64,000 nucleotides of DNA from contig NZ_SJZD01000006.1 in the NCBI RefSeq assembly GCF_004959765.1, forward strand, positions 25,373-89,372, in the 5' to 3' direction. The DNA is from Flavobacterium sp. H122 (GTDB lineage Bacteria; Bacteroidota; Bacteroidia; Flavobacteriales; Flavobacteriaceae). Shown one piece after another: positions 44,767 to 53,872 of this stretch. Position 1 is the stretch's first letter; every line of letters begins with the position of its first letter. The notes beneath the pieces are model-generated. The model ran no database searches. It was not told where the DNA came from and saw only the letters and a program-made list of their open reading frames with translations. A program made the translations under genes and the position numbers.

Positions 44767-46779
44767 TTACTTCACTTTAAACCGCAGCCCTGCATAAAAC
44801 ATCTGACCAAATACAGGTGCATATACTACTGAACTATCAAAATTTGTTCCAAAAGGATCATTTACACCCACAATGGCTTTTTGCTGTTTGTAATTACCCA
44901 GATTCTCCACTCCTGCATACATTTCAAAAGTCGATGAAAAAGTACGGGTTATCTGCGAATTCATCACTATAAAATCAGGTGAAAAGTTTGGCAATTCAGC
45001 ATTGGTATTCTGCAGTTGCTGTTTTCCTGTCCAATTAAGCGTAAAATCAAATTTCCATTGCTGTCCTTTATCTTTTATATGCGTTTCATATTCCAGATTG
45101 GTAAAAAAACGATGTTTTGCCTGCAATGGTCTTTGATAGCTGCCTGAATTGTAATCGGTTTCAATATCATAATATTTATAAGCTGAACGGAAATTCAAAT
45201 GTTTAATAATTTCTGTATTGAATTCCAACTGCAAACTGTTCGCATATGAATTTCCTTTTAGATTATAGAAATTCACTTCCTGAGCCGACTGGAATAAATC
45301 CACCACAACCTGATTTTGAAAATCGGTACGGTAAAAATCCAAAGCAACGTCCGACTGCATTCCAAACAATTTGAATTTTTGCAAAAACCCAACACCGTAA
45401 TTCCATGCAATTTCAGGATTCAAACCATAGATTTTCCCTGAATTATCCAACACGTTAAATTGTCTTGAACTTCCAAAAAGAGGCTGGTTTTCAGCAAAAA
45501 TATTAGCCGAACGTTTTCCTCTTCCCGCAGAAAAACGCAATACTGCTCCTTCCCAAGGATTATACCTTCCATGTAAACGTGGTGTTACAAAAAAGCCTAA
45601 ACGATTGTGATAATCAGCACGTCCGCCAAGTATAATACTAAAATCATCTGTATTATCGTAGGTATATTCAAAAAAAGCACCTGCCGAATTATCTCTTCGG
45701 CTCATATCCTGCCCAAAAACAAACTCATTGTAATCGTCAGAAGTAAAGTTGGCTCCAGCCGAAAACTTATTCATTGTATTATCAATGATGGAGTTGAAAA
45801 TTAAGTTGGAATAGAAACTGTTCTGCTTTATATCATAAGTTCTTAAACCAAAATACGAGTTTTGATTGTGCATGGTAAATGCATTTTGAAAACCGATACT
45901 TTGATACGGCATATCTTTCCACACATATCCTATTTTTGAAGAAAAATCAAATCGGTCTGTATTAATTTCAGAACCCCAGGCATTTGTGGTAAACTTATCA
46001 GTATTGGGATCAAAATTCATTTGTCCGGTTTGTTTTTCATCTTTCATGTATCTGAAATTCAAAAAACTAACCAGTCCTTTTTCGCCATCAGTATATTGCC
46101 AGCGGTTCATGATATTAACCTGACGTCCCAACGGATTGTCTAAAAAACCATCATCATTCATGTCTTTTTTAGACACACGCATATTGCCGTGAGCCAGCAA
46201 AGTAGTCGCCCACTTATCCCCAACTTTTTGGGTAACATGTGTATTCAGCTCAAAACGGGAATCGGTCGATCCATAAAAATTCAGGTAAAACGGAATTTCT
46301 TTCACAGGTTTTAATAATTCAGTATTAATCTGACCTGAAATGCTTTCGTACCCGTTAATTACACTTCCTGCTCCTTTTGTTATTTGAATACTTTCCACCC
46401 AAGTTCCAGGTGTAAATGACATTCCGTAGGTTTGCGAAGCTCCTCTTACCGAAGGCATATTTTCTTCGGCAATTAACAAATAAGGAGATGTAAGCCCCAG
46501 CATTTTAATCTGCTTTGTACCAGTTAACGCATCAGAAAAGTTAACGTCGATTGAAGGATTAGTCTCAAAGCTTTCCGCCAGATTACAACAAGCCGCTTTA
46601 AGCAGTTCCTTGCTTGTCAAAACCGTAGTATTGGTCGCTTTGATAAGTGATTTTTGGATCTTTCCTCTTTTTGCTTCAACTTTTATAGTTTGCAGGGTGT
46701 CTTGCTTCTGTGCAAACATGTCAACAGCAGTGAAGATTGCAATCCATATAAAAATGGATTTTATATATGAAGAGTTCAT
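44767..46779 (-). CDS. TonB-dependent outer-membrane receptor (metal-linked)
   Basis: 670 residues: signal peptide (about 1-23), plug domain (about 45-150, TNTTVLTSKELLKAACCNLAESF, shown for its ACCNL pair, then VRGASQTYGMSFTPG and ITKGAGSV), and a 22-strand type barrel ending LRFKVK. There is no N-terminal carboxypeptidase-like or STN domain. Position between two cysteine-rich small proteins suggests a metal or metal-chelate ligand, perhaps copper; the CC pair in the plug fits that but is not proof. Confidence 0.88.
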   Translation of the reverse strand: MNSSYIKSIFIWIAIFTAVDMFAQKQDTLQTIKVEAKRGKIQKSLIKATNTTVLTSKELLKAACCNLAESFETNPSIDVNFSDALTGTKQIKMLGLTSPYLLIAEENMPSVRGASQTYGMSFTPGTWVESIQITKGAGSVINGYESISGQINTELLKPVKEIPFYLNFYGSTDSRFELNTHVTQKVGDKWATTLLAHGNMRVSKKDMNDDGFLDNPLGRQVNIMNRWQYTDGEKGLVSFLNFRYMKDEKQTGQMNFDPNTDKFTTNAWGSEINTDRFDFSSKIGYVWKDMPYQSIGFQNAFTMHNQNSYFGLRTYDIKQNSFYSNLIFNSIIDNTMNKFSAGANFTSDDYNEFVFGQDMSRRDNSAGAFFEYTYDNTDDFSIILGGRADYHNRLGFFVTPRLHGRYNPWEGAVLRFSAGRGKRSANIFAENQPLFGSSRQFNVLDNSGKIYGLNPEIAWNYGVGFLQKFKLFGMQSDVALDFYRTDFQNQVVVDLFQSAQEVNFYNLKGNSYANSLQLEFNTEIIKHLNFRSAYKYYDIETDYNSGSYQRPLQAKHRFFTNLEYETHIKDKGQQWKFDFTLNWTGKQQLQNTNAELPNFSPDFIVMNSQITRTFSSTFEMYAGVENLGNYKQQKAIVGVNDPFGTNFDSSVVYAPVFGQMFYAGLRFKVK

Positions 46780-46841
46780 TTTTTTTTAATAATTAGTAAA
46801 ACAATAATTTTTTTGAGAGTTGCTATAACTCCGTAAAAGTT

Positions 46842-47288
46842 TTAACTAATTATTGAATCGTAATAAATATACCGGGAATACAATTTGTAAAGCGGCGGTG
46901 CATTGGTTTCGCAATAATACTCAGGTGCATCATTTTTTTGCACCTCATCACTTACTACACCTGCAAAAGAAGACTTCCATTCATTAACTTGAATAAATGG
47001 AGCAATGTCGAGTTGAAACGTTTTGATTAAAACATTTTCAGAGGTTGATTTTTTAATTTCAACCTTACTGTTTTCACAACAGCTGTCATGCGTTGTTGTT
47101 TGAGCACAACATGATTTCTCTACTTTTGTTTCAACAGGTTTTTCTTCCAGACACGGTTCTTCCTGCTGATATGAGAAAGTAATTCCTGAAATTTCACCTT
47201 CACAGTAATGTACATTAAAGGCCAGACCTGTATTGGAAACCAATATCAGTAAAGCTAACAGCAGATTTATGCACTTTTTAAATTTCAT
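46842..47288 (-). CDS. HYC_CC_PP family protein
   Basis: 148 residues, hydrophobic leader (about 8-25), then the family's HYCEGEI motif, a SCCA and a SCCE pair separated by TTTHD, and a C-terminal NAPPLYKLY. This Bacteroidota family typically sits beside metal-handling TonB receptors and its cysteine and histidine content suggests metal binding. ATG 47288 gives the normal leader; an upstream ATG would overlap the beta-CASP gene. It begins the metal group. Confidence 0.8.
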   Translation of the reverse strand: MKFKKCINLLLALLILVSNTGLAFNVHYCEGEISGITFSYQQEEPCLEEKPVETKVEKSCCAQTTTHDSCCENSKVEIKKSTSENVLIKTFQLDIAPFIQVNEWKSSFAGVVSDEVQKNDAPEYYCETNAPPLYKLYSRYIYYDSIIS

Positions 47289-47334
47289 CACTGCAAATGT
47301 AAAATTAAATCTAAAAAGAAATAACAATAATTTG

Positions 47335-48693
47335 TTAATTGATTTCAAAACTTTGTCCTATATAAGGTATTTCACAAAAGACATCATATTGTTCTTCCAC
47401 TTTCTTTTTTAAAGCCACCAATGCTTCCGTTTCACCGTGAACCAAAAAAATCCTTTCCGGTTTTGGTTCTATTTCCGAAAGCCACTGTAGTAAATCTTCC
47501 TGATCCCCATGTGCGGAAAGTCCCTCCAGCTCCACAATCTGTGCTCTAACCGGATAATAACGGCCGTAAATTTTAATTTCTTTTTCGCCCTCAATCAATT
47601 TTCTTCCCCGTGTACCTTCGGCCTGAAAACCAACTATCATTATTGTATTTTTTTCATCGGCAATATTACGCTCCATATAAGTCAGAACCCTACCGCCGGT
47701 AACCATACCACTAGCCGCAATAACAACCTTAGGGTGTTCATCATAAACAGTATTCATAGTTTCCTCAAAATCGGTTACCAAGTCAAACATACTGCACATG
47801 GCATCACATTCGTCCAATTTCAATTTATGCCATTTTTTATTTTCTGTAAACAAATCGATTACTTTTATTCCCATAGGAGTATCTATAATATAAGGTACTT
47901 CCGGAATTCTTCCTTCCTGCTTTAACTTCCAAATTAAGTACATTATTGCCTGAGCACGCTCGACAGCAAAACTTGGAATAATTACATTTCCCCCTCTAGA
48001 TATAGTTTCATTAATGCAGAATTCCATATCTTCCATAGGAATAGTATCAGGATGCAGACGGTCACCGTATGTACTTTCAAGAAATACAAAGTCCCCTTTT
48101 TTTGGTTTTATAGGTGGAAACATTAAATCATCATCATCACGGCCAATATCTCCGGAAAAAACCAATGTTTTCCCTTCCAGATTCAACGTTATAGAACACG
48201 CTCCTAATATATGTCCGGCAGAGAAAAAGCGGGCTGTAATTTCAGCATCCAGATCAACATCTGTATCGGGCTGGATAACTCTGAAATACGGCAGTACTTT
48301 TTCTGCATCTTCTACAGTATACAAGGGTTTAGCAGGAATATGTTTTGAATAATGCTCCTGATTGGCTTTTTCAGCTTCTTCCTCCTGAATTTTCGCCGAA
48401 TCCATTAAAATCAAACGTGAAATGGATTTTGTTGGACTTGTACAATAAATCTTCCCTTCAAACCCCTGCATTACCAATCGTGGCAGCCATCCGCAATGAT
48501 CCAAGTGACCATGTGTGAGCAACACATAATCAATAGTAGAAGGCAAAACCTCCAATGACTCCCAGTTAAGCTGACGGGTTTCCTTGTTTCCCTGAAACAA
48601 ACCGCAATCAATGAGAATTCTTACCCCGTTGGATTCTATCAATGTTTTCGAACCGGTTACCGTTCCTGCAGCACCAAAAAATTGGATCTTCAT
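47335..48693 (-). CDS. Beta-CASP metallo-beta-lactamase-fold RNase
   Basis: 452-residue MBL/beta-CASP nuclease of the bacterial CPSF73-like group. Zinc motif THGHLDHCGWLPRL, GHILGAC, SGDIGRDDD and the C-terminal LSAHGD and VHGE motifs (beta-CASP motifs B-C and RMMBL) are present; FFGAAGTVTGSKTLIE is the usual opening. Such proteins process or degrade RNA. It lies 11 nt after the ATP-cone/nuclease gene, so the two appear co-translated. Confidence 0.92.
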   Translation of the reverse strand: MKIQFFGAAGTVTGSKTLIESNGVRILIDCGLFQGNKETRQLNWESLEVLPSTIDYVLLTHGHLDHCGWLPRLVMQGFEGKIYCTSPTKSISRLILMDSAKIQEEEAEKANQEHYSKHIPAKPLYTVEDAEKVLPYFRVIQPDTDVDLDAEITARFFSAGHILGACSITLNLEGKTLVFSGDIGRDDDDLMFPPIKPKKGDFVFLESTYGDRLHPDTIPMEDMEFCINETISRGGNVIIPSFAVERAQAIMYLIWKLKQEGRIPEVPYIIDTPMGIKVIDLFTENKKWHKLKLDECDAMCSMFDLVTDFEETMNTVYDEHPKVVIAASGMVTGGRVLTYMERNIADEKNTIMIVGFQAEGTRGRKLIEGEKEIKIYGRYYPVRAQIVELEGLSAHGDQEDLLQWLSEIEPKPERIFLVHGETEALVALKKKVEEQYDVFCEIPYIGQSFEIN

Positions 48694-48704
48694 TTTACTT
48701 TTCT

Positions 48705-49529
48705 TTAGTTACACAATGCTTTGACTTCTTTCAAAATATTCTTTATCCTGACAGGACTCAAACCTATAAACTCCAAACTGTCAGCACTCTCCCTAAGCTG
48801 ATTTACCAATATCACCTGCTGCATGAGCAATTGTTCTTTTTCCCCCACCGACAAAGTAGTCAGACAGGTAATAGGATACAACTGCATAGTATCAATAAGA
48901 TTTCTTAGATTATTCCCTTTGGGTAAATCCCAGCTTAACAACTCCAAACCGGAGCAGACAGCAAATTTTGCCGCGTCTTCGGTAAAACGATTATTGGTTA
49001 CAATCAAACATTTATTTATAAAATCCTTTTCTTCAAACAAAACATGCGGCTGCGATCTTAAGTCATTAAATCTGGATAGAATATACATGGGTACTTTTAC
49101 ATCAGAAACAGATTCGCGGTTGCTGTGAAATTTACATTCCACCATGGTAATCTGATTGTCTTTCTGAAGCGCCACATCCACTTCATGGGTAACACATCTG
49201 CCCTGCAATTCTAAATTGATTCTGGTTTGATAGCCCAGTTTCCTAAAAAGCATGGACACGTATTTTTCAAAATAAAATCCGGCTGGCCCAAGCATCTCCA
49301 ATGAAGCTCTCAAATTGTAACGGGCAGCATAAGGTTTTGAATCTTTTTTCAACAACTCAAAAGCCAACTTATAAATTTTTTTTGTAGAAATTCCTTCGTA
49401 AAGCTGACTCTTGATTTGTTCGATTACATCCTGGGCAGTAGTTTCATCAGTACCCGATTTCAATAACGACCTATGAAGTTTATTAACGTCAAAATCTACT
49501 ATATCCCCTGAATGCTTTACAATTTTCAT
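48705..49529 (-). CDS. ATP-cone domain fused to PD-(D/E)XK (Mrr-like) nuclease domain
   Basis: 274 residues. N-terminal ATP-cone (about 1-85, KIVKHSGDIVDFDVNKLHRSL, shown for the SGDIVDFD pattern; SLLKSGT), the nucleotide-sensing domain of ribonucleotide reductases and NrdR. The middle (about 95-215) is a restriction-endonuclease-like fold with EVDVAL and MVECKFH giving the D...ExK catalytic pattern. The C-terminus (about 225-274) looks like a helix-hairpin-helix-type tail (FIGLSPVRIKNILKEV). It pairs with the beta-CASP gene. The nucleic-acid substrate is not known. Confidence 0.8.
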   Translation of the reverse strand: MKIVKHSGDIVDFDVNKLHRSLLKSGTDETTAQDVIEQIKSQLYEGISTKKIYKLAFELLKKDSKPYAARYNLRASLEMLGPAGFYFEKYVSMLFRKLGYQTRINLELQGRCVTHEVDVALQKDNQITMVECKFHSNRESVSDVKVPMYILSRFNDLRSQPHVLFEEKDFINKCLIVTNNRFTEDAAKFAVCSGLELLSWDLPKGNNLRNLIDTMQLYPITCLTTLSVGEKEQLLMQQVILVNQLRESADSLEFIGLSPVRIKNILKEVKALCN

Positions 49530-49567
49530 CTCACAAAAGACTAATTACTATAAAGTTAAGAAAATAT

Positions 49568-50011
49568 TTATGAATTCTTCTTTTGGTAATAAAAAGCTGG
49601 AATAAAAAGAATTAAAAACAATGGTTGAATTAAAAAACGCCGGACATAAAAAAGTACCATTGCATAACTTTGGTCAAAATAAGTCAATAGTAAAACAAAT
49701 ACCGGAAGTAATACCATTAAAAAAAAGAAGAATAAAACTGAAGCTATTTTCACCATCGATTTATCTTCAAAAACAACATAAATAACTGCAAGACTTATCA
49801 AAGAGTTTAAACCATAGCGAAACAACAACCCGAAAACCAATTTTATAAAATCATATTTAGGATATGGCTGCTTTATAAATTCATACTTAAAGTAATCCGT
49901 AAAAGGATCATAAAACAAACACGTTTCAAAATTTCTAATCAGCAGCAATATACCTGTCAATAAAACGAGCAATATTATTCTGCTTTTATATTTAAAAAAA
50001 CTAAGAAGCAT
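49568..50011 (-). CDS. Exosortase F-associated membrane protein
   Basis: 147 residues, four or five hydrophobic helices, with the group's LLLIRNFE and DPFTDYFKYEF near the first periplasmic loop. It matches the small protein that always follows XrtF in Flavobacteria. Its ATG 50011 overlaps the end of the XrtF gene by 11 nt, which indicates translational coupling. Function in exosortase-mediated processing is unknown. Confidence 0.82.
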   Translation of the reverse strand: MLLSFFKYKSRIILLVLLTGILLLIRNFETCLFYDPFTDYFKYEFIKQPYPKYDFIKLVFGLLFRYGLNSLISLAVIYVVFEDKSMVKIASVLFFFFLMVLLPVFVLLLTYFDQSYAMVLFYVRRFLIQPLFLILFIPAFYYQKKNS

Positions 50012-50531
50012 ATTTTGAATAATTTTTAATCCAAAACAACCACAATAAAAACACAATTCCATAAATTACTGCTGGGAAAAGCACTCCATGAAGAAAATGC
50101 TCAAATTGGGGAAATTTATAAAGCAAAGCAGTCAAACAAATAATCCGTACAATATTCAAAACGTAAATGACCACACTCCCTAATAATACGTATATCAAAG
50201 TAGCTTTTAACTTACCTGAAAAGGCAATAATAAAAGCTGTGAAAAGAATAATTACACTAGTTCCATTACAGCCTTCAATAATTCTGGCAATACTTTTCCC
50301 CTGATAAATAATTTCATACGCCATAAAGCCTGGTCTGGTTTCAATTGAAATACCCAACCATTGCGCAGCTTGCCTCACTGTTTTTGAAACATTTGCAGTT
50401 ATTCCATCTATAGCATCATCTGACACTTGGGAAAGATAAAACCTATACAAAACAGACAAGAGCAGGTAGCTTAAAAAAAACTTACCTAAGAAAAGTAAAA
50501 AAGGTCTGTACTGTTGAAAAAGTGTTTTCAA
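50001..50531 (-). CDS. xrtF: Exosortase XrtF
   Basis: 176-residue integral-membrane cysteine transpeptidase-like enzyme with the exosortase/archaeosortase triad: EGCNG (Cys88 counting from the TTG), the arginine in LNIVRI (R129) and the histidine in FLHGVLFP (H148). It should cut a C-terminal sorting tail from secreted proteins at the inner membrane. The frame also has ATG at 50597, but that would leave 7 nt to the divergent GAF gene and overlap its -7 box. TTG 50531 (encoding M-KTLFQQYRPF) leaves room for both promoters. Confidence 0.85.
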   Translation of the reverse strand: MKTLFQQYRPFLLFLGKFFLSYLLLSVLYRFYLSQVSDDAIDGITANVSKTVRQAAQWLGISIETRPGFMAYEIIYQGKSIARIIEGCNGTSVIILFTAFIIAFSGKLKATLIYVLLGSVVIYVLNIVRIICLTALLYKFPQFEHFLHGVLFPAVIYGIVFLLWLFWIKNYSKYAS

Positions 50532-50546
50532 AAAATCAATTTTTAA

Positions 50547-50554
50547 CAAATTTA
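50547..50554 (-). promoter_or_regulatory. Candidate -7 box for xrtF
   Basis: TAAATTTG on the minus strand, 15 nt upstream of TTG 50531; matches TANNTTTG. Confidence 0.35.
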
Positions 50555-50579
50555 TATAATTTTTAAAATCCGCTATAAT

Positions 50580-50587
50580 TACTTTTG
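50580..50587 (+). promoter_or_regulatory. -7 box for the GAF-domain gene
   Basis: TACTTTTG, 17 nt upstream of ATG 50605. It is inside the upstream extension of xrtF, which argues for the shorter xrtF. Confidence 0.45.
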
Positions 50588-50604
50588 CATAAAACATAAT
50601 AATA

Positions 50605-51060
50605 ATGTCATTCGAAAACCTTAAACCTCAAGTTACAGAAATCATATCTGACCCATCACTATCCAGAGATGAAAAACTTTTAAATATCTGCCAATTATTA
50701 CAGGACAACGTAAGCTATTACAATTGGGTTGGCTTTTATTTTGCCAACCACGAAGCTAAAACATTACACTTAGGTCCTTATGTAGGGGCAGAAACCGATC
50801 ATACAGTAATTCCGTTTGGCAAAGGGATTTGCGGACAGGTGGCTGAATCTAATGCAAATTTTGTAGTTCCTGACGTTTCTGCACAGGACAATTATATTGC
50901 CTGCAGCTTTACAGTAAAATCAGAAATTGTGGTTCCTTTATTTGTAAACGGAGTAAACATTGGTCAGATTGATATTGACAGCCATGTTATTGATCCTTTT
51001 ACAGAAGCTGACGAACGATTTTTAGAGTTTGTAAATCAGGAGGTTGCCAAATTATTCTAA
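50605..51060 (+). CDS. GAF-domain protein, free methionine-(R)-sulfoxide reductase-like
   Basis: 151-residue single GAF domain of the fRMsr (YebR) family, which reduces free methionine-R-sulfoxide. WVGFYF, GPYVG, IPFGKGICGQVA (C76) and YIACSFTVKSEIVVPL (C100, catalytic position) fit. From memory of the E. coli and yeast enzymes there is a further cysteine ten residues before C76; here it is His66, so the usual disulfide relay may be altered. Divergent from xrtF; rpsO follows after 99 nt with its own promoter. Confidence 0.85.
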   Translation: MSFENLKPQVTEIISDPSLSRDEKLLNICQLLQDNVSYYNWVGFYFANHEAKTLHLGPYVGAETDHTVIPFGKGICGQVAESNANFVVPDVSAQDNYIACSFTVKSEIVVPLFVNGVNIGQIDIDSHVIDPFTEADERFLEFVNQEVAKLF

Positions 51061-51074
51061 CACAAGAATAAAAG

Positions 51075-51105
51075 TTTGCTACTTCAAAAAATAAGTTTAC
51101 CTTTG
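51075..51105 (+). promoter_or_regulatory. Promoter of rpsO
   Basis: TTTG at 51075-51078, 19 nt, TACCTTTG at 51098-51105: an exact fit to the Bacteroidota -33/-7 pair. The box ends 54 nt before the rpsO ATG. Confidence 0.75.
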
Positions 51106-51159
51106 CACTCGTATTGAGAGAACCTCAATCTGCATAATAATCATTTAAATAATATTAGA

Positions 51160-51429
51160 ATGTATTTATCTAAAGAAAAAAAGGCTGAAATCTTCGCTCA
51201 ACACGGAGGAAAAGCTGAAAACACTGGTTCTGCTGAAGGGCAAATCGCTTTATTCACTTTCAGAATCAACCACTTAACTGAGCACTTAAAGAAAAATCGT
51301 CACGATTACAACACTGAGCGTTCGTTAGTGAAATTAGTAGGTAAAAGAAGAAGTCTTCTTGACTACTTAAAGAATACGGAAATCAACAGATACCGTGCGA
51401 TTATCAAAGAATTAAACATCAGAAAATAA
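51160..51429 (+). CDS. rpsO: 30S ribosomal protein S15
   Basis: 89-residue S15, a primary 16S rRNA-binding protein: GSAEGQIALFTFRINHLTEHLKKNRHDY (cited for GSAEGQIA and HLKKNRHDY) and LVGKRRSLLDYL are standard. It is upstream of pnp as in many bacteria, but here a strong terminator separates them. Confidence 0.98.
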   Translation: MYLSKEKKAEIFAQHGGKAENTGSAEGQIALFTFRINHLTEHLKKNRHDYNTERSLVKLVGKRRSLLDYLKNTEINRYRAIIKELNIRK

Positions 51430-51437
51430 TCAAGATG

Positions 51438-51464
51438 AAAAGAGGTGCCCGCGCGCCTCTTTTT
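51438..51464 (+). terminator. Terminator of rpsO
   Basis: 11-bp GC-rich stem AAAAGAGGTGC / GCGCCTCTTTT (one G-U pair), loop CCGC, followed by TTGTTTTTT, 8 nt after the stop. Confidence 0.88.
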
Positions 51465-51503
51465 GTTTTTTATTATATTGCAAGAAAAAGTTTGGTTTTT
51501 CAT

Positions 51504-51560
51504 TGGGTTTCAAACAACTACACACAACAACACACAACACAACAACACAACTAAAACCCA
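51504..51560 (+). promoter_or_regulatory. CA-rich loop closed by a 7-bp stem in the pnp leader
   Basis: TGGGTTT (51504-51510) is perfectly complementary to AAACCCA (51554-51560). The 43-nt loop is almost only C and A, in ACAAC/ACACAAC repeats. It lies 27 nt upstream of the pnp ATG and would present an unstructured CA-rich segment in the mRNA leader. An RNA-binding or autoregulatory role is only inferred. Confidence 0.5.
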
Positions 51561-51587
51561 TTGTTTAATTAAGAATTATTTATTTTT

Positions 51588-53756
51588 ATGATTCCAAAAG
51601 TATTTCAAGAAGTTATCGATTTAGATGACGGAAGAAGCATCTCTATCGAGACTGGGAAATTAGCCAAACAAGCTGATGGGTCAGTGGTTGTTAAAATGGG
51701 CGATGCCATGTTATTAGCAACCGCTGTATCTGCAAGAACTGCAAATCCAGGAGTAGATTTTTTACCGTTAACAGTAGATTACCGCGAAAAATTCGCCGCT
51801 GCCGGTCGTTTTCCAGGCGGTTTCTTCAAAAGAGAAGCACGTCCAAGTGATAGTGAGGTTTTAACTATGCGTTTAGTTGACCGTGTATTACGCCCACTAT
51901 TCCCGGATGACTATCACGCTGAAACACAGGTTATGATTCAGTTAATGTCTCATGACGAAAATGTAATGCCAGATGCATTAGCAGGTTTAGCTGCTTCTGC
52001 TTGTCTTGCTGTATCAGACATCCCTTTTTACAACTTAATATCCGAAGTACGCGTAGGTCGTGTTGACGGAAAATTAATCATCAATCCAAGCAAAGAACAA
52101 TTAGAAGTATCTGACCTTGATATGATGATTGGTGCTTCTGACGATTCAGTTTGTATGGTGGAAGGTGAAATGAAAGAAATTTCAGAAGCCGAAATGATTG
52201 AAGCAATTAAATTTGCACATGAAGCCATCAAAATCCAAATCAAAGCTCAGGAACGCTTAAGAGCATCTGTAGGCTCTCCGGCTTACAGAGAATACGAAGG
52301 TGACAAATCAGATGAAGCAGTTTACACTAAAGTAAAAGCAGCATCTTATGATAAATATTATGCAGTTGCACAGGAAGCATCTGCAAAAAGTGAAAGAGGC
52401 GAAAAATTTGCTCAAATCAAAGAAGAAGTTAAAGCATTATTTTCTGAAGAAGAATATGCTGAAAACCCGGATTTAGCAGAATTAGTCTCTAAATACATTT
52501 ACAAAACACAAAAAGAAGCAGTAAGAAACGTTGTCCTTGAAAAAGGAATCCGTTTAGATGGCCGTAAAACAACTGAAATCCGTCCAATTTGGTCAGAAGT
52601 TGATTATTTACCGTCTGCTCATGGTTCAGCTATCTTTACCCGTGGTGAAACACAAGCTTTAGCTACAGTAACTTTAGGAACTTCCAGAGAAGCAAACATA
52701 ATCGACCTACCATCTGAACAAGGAGAAGAGCGTTTCTACTTACACTATAACTTCCCTCCTTTCTCAACCGGTGAAGCAAAACCTTTAAGAGGTACTTCAA
52801 GAAGAGAAGTTGGACACGGTAACTTAGCACAAAGAGCGTTAAAAAACATGATTCCTGCTGATTGTCCCTATACAATTCGTATAGTATCTGAAGTATTGGA
52901 ATCAAATGGTTCTTCTTCAATGGCTACTGTTTGTTCAGGAACTTTAGCATTGATGGATGCCGGTGTACAAATGGTAAAACCAGTTTCAGGTATTGCTATG
53001 GGATTAATCACTGACGGTGAAAAATTCGCAGTATTATCAGATATTTTAGGAGATGAAGATCACTTGGGTGATATGGACTTCAAAGTAACTGGAACAGCTG
53101 ATGGTATCACTGCTTGTCAGATGGACATCAAAATTGACGGTTTACGTTACGACATTATGGAGCAGGCTCTTGAGCAAGCTCGCGATGGACGTCTACATAT
53201 TTTAGGCAAAATTGTTGAAACAATTGCTGCTCCAAATGCTACTGTAAAACCAAAAGCTCCAAAAATCATTACAGTTACCATCCCTGGAAACTTTATTGGT
53301 GCTTTAATTGGTCCTGGCGGAAAAGTAATTCAGGAATTACAAAAAGCAACAGGAACAACTATTGTTATCAACGAAGTTGACGAACAAGGTGTTGTTGAAA
53401 TTTTAGGAACAAGCCCTGAAGGTATCGATACTGTTTTAGCTAAAATTGACTCTATTATTTTCAAACCACAAATAGGAGAATCTTACGAAGTTAAAGTAGT
53501 TAAGATGTTAGACTTTGGTGCTGTAGTTGAATATACTAAAGCTCCTGGAAACGAAGTATTGTTACACGTGTCTGAATTAGCATGGGAACGTACTGAAAAA
53601 CCTTCTGACGTGGTTAATATGGGAGATGTATTCATGGTTAAATACCTAGGTATTGATCCTAAAACCCGCAAAGAAAAAGTTTCAAGAAAACAGCTTCTTC
53701 CACGCCCGCCGCGTGAAGAGAAGAAAGACGATAAAAAAGAAAATCCTCAAGGTTAA
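51588..53756 (+). CDS. pnp: Polyribonucleotide nucleotidyltransferase (PNPase)
   Basis: 722-residue 3'-5' phosphorolytic exoribonuclease. Two RNase PH domains (about 10-230 and 310-545, with [14 protein letters not shown] [22 protein letters not shown], of which FPPFSTGE is typical), a KH domain ([23 protein letters not shown]) and a C-terminal S1 domain (about 620-690), ending in a lysine-rich tail. It degrades mRNA and adds heteropolymeric tails. The gene has a long CA-rich leader and its own terminator. Confidence 0.98.
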   Translation: MIPKVFQEVIDLDDGRSISIETGKLAKQADGSVVVKMGDAMLLATAVSARTANPGVDFLPLTVDYREKFAAAGRFPGGFFKREARPSDSEVLTMRLVDRVLRPLFPDDYHAETQVMIQLMSHDENVMPDALAGLAASACLAVSDIPFYNLISEVRVGRVDGKLIINPSKEQLEVSDLDMMIGASDDSVCMVEGEMKEISEAEMIEAIKFAHEAIKIQIKAQERLRASVGSPAYREYEGDKSDEAVYTKVKAASYDKYYAVAQEASAKSERGEKFAQIKEEVKALFSEEEYAENPDLAELVSKYIYKTQKEAVRNVVLEKGIRLDGRKTTEIRPIWSEVDYLPSAHGSAIFTRGETQALATVTLGTSREANIIDLPSEQGEERFYLHYNFPPFSTGEAKPLRGTSRREVGHGNLAQRALKNMIPADCPYTIRIVSEVLESNGSSSMATVCSGTLALMDAGVQMVKPVSGIAMGLITDGEKFAVLSDILGDEDHLGDMDFKVTGTADGITACQMDIKIDGLRYDIMEQALEQARDGRLHILGKIVETIAAPNATVKPKAPKIITVTIPGNFIGALIGPGGKVIQELQKATGTTIVINEVDEQGVVEILGTSPEGIDTVLAKIDSIIFKPQIGESYEVKVVKMLDFGAVVEYTKAPGNEVLLHVSELAWERTEKPSDVVNMGDVFMVKYLGIDPKTRKEKVSRKQLLPRPPREEKKDDKKENPQG

Positions 53757-53779
53757 TTAATTCAATTAATTCAATAGGT

Positions 53780-53810
53780 AAACCCCGGAAAAATATTTTT
53801 CGGGGTTTTT
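53780..53810 (+). terminator. Terminator of pnp
   Basis: Stem AAACCCC / GGGGTTT continued by GAAAAAT / ATTTTTC with one bulged G, followed by TTTTTTG, 23 nt after the stop. Confidence 0.85.
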
Positions 53811-53872
53811 TGTTTCTTGACGCAACCTTTATATCTTTTTAAAGACTATTAATAAAACAATCTGATAAAACT

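Noticed and set aside
48642..48908. 88-codon plus-strand ORF spanning the end of the ATP-cone gene
   Set aside because: Antisense shadow of two well supported minus-strand genes with no protein features of its own.
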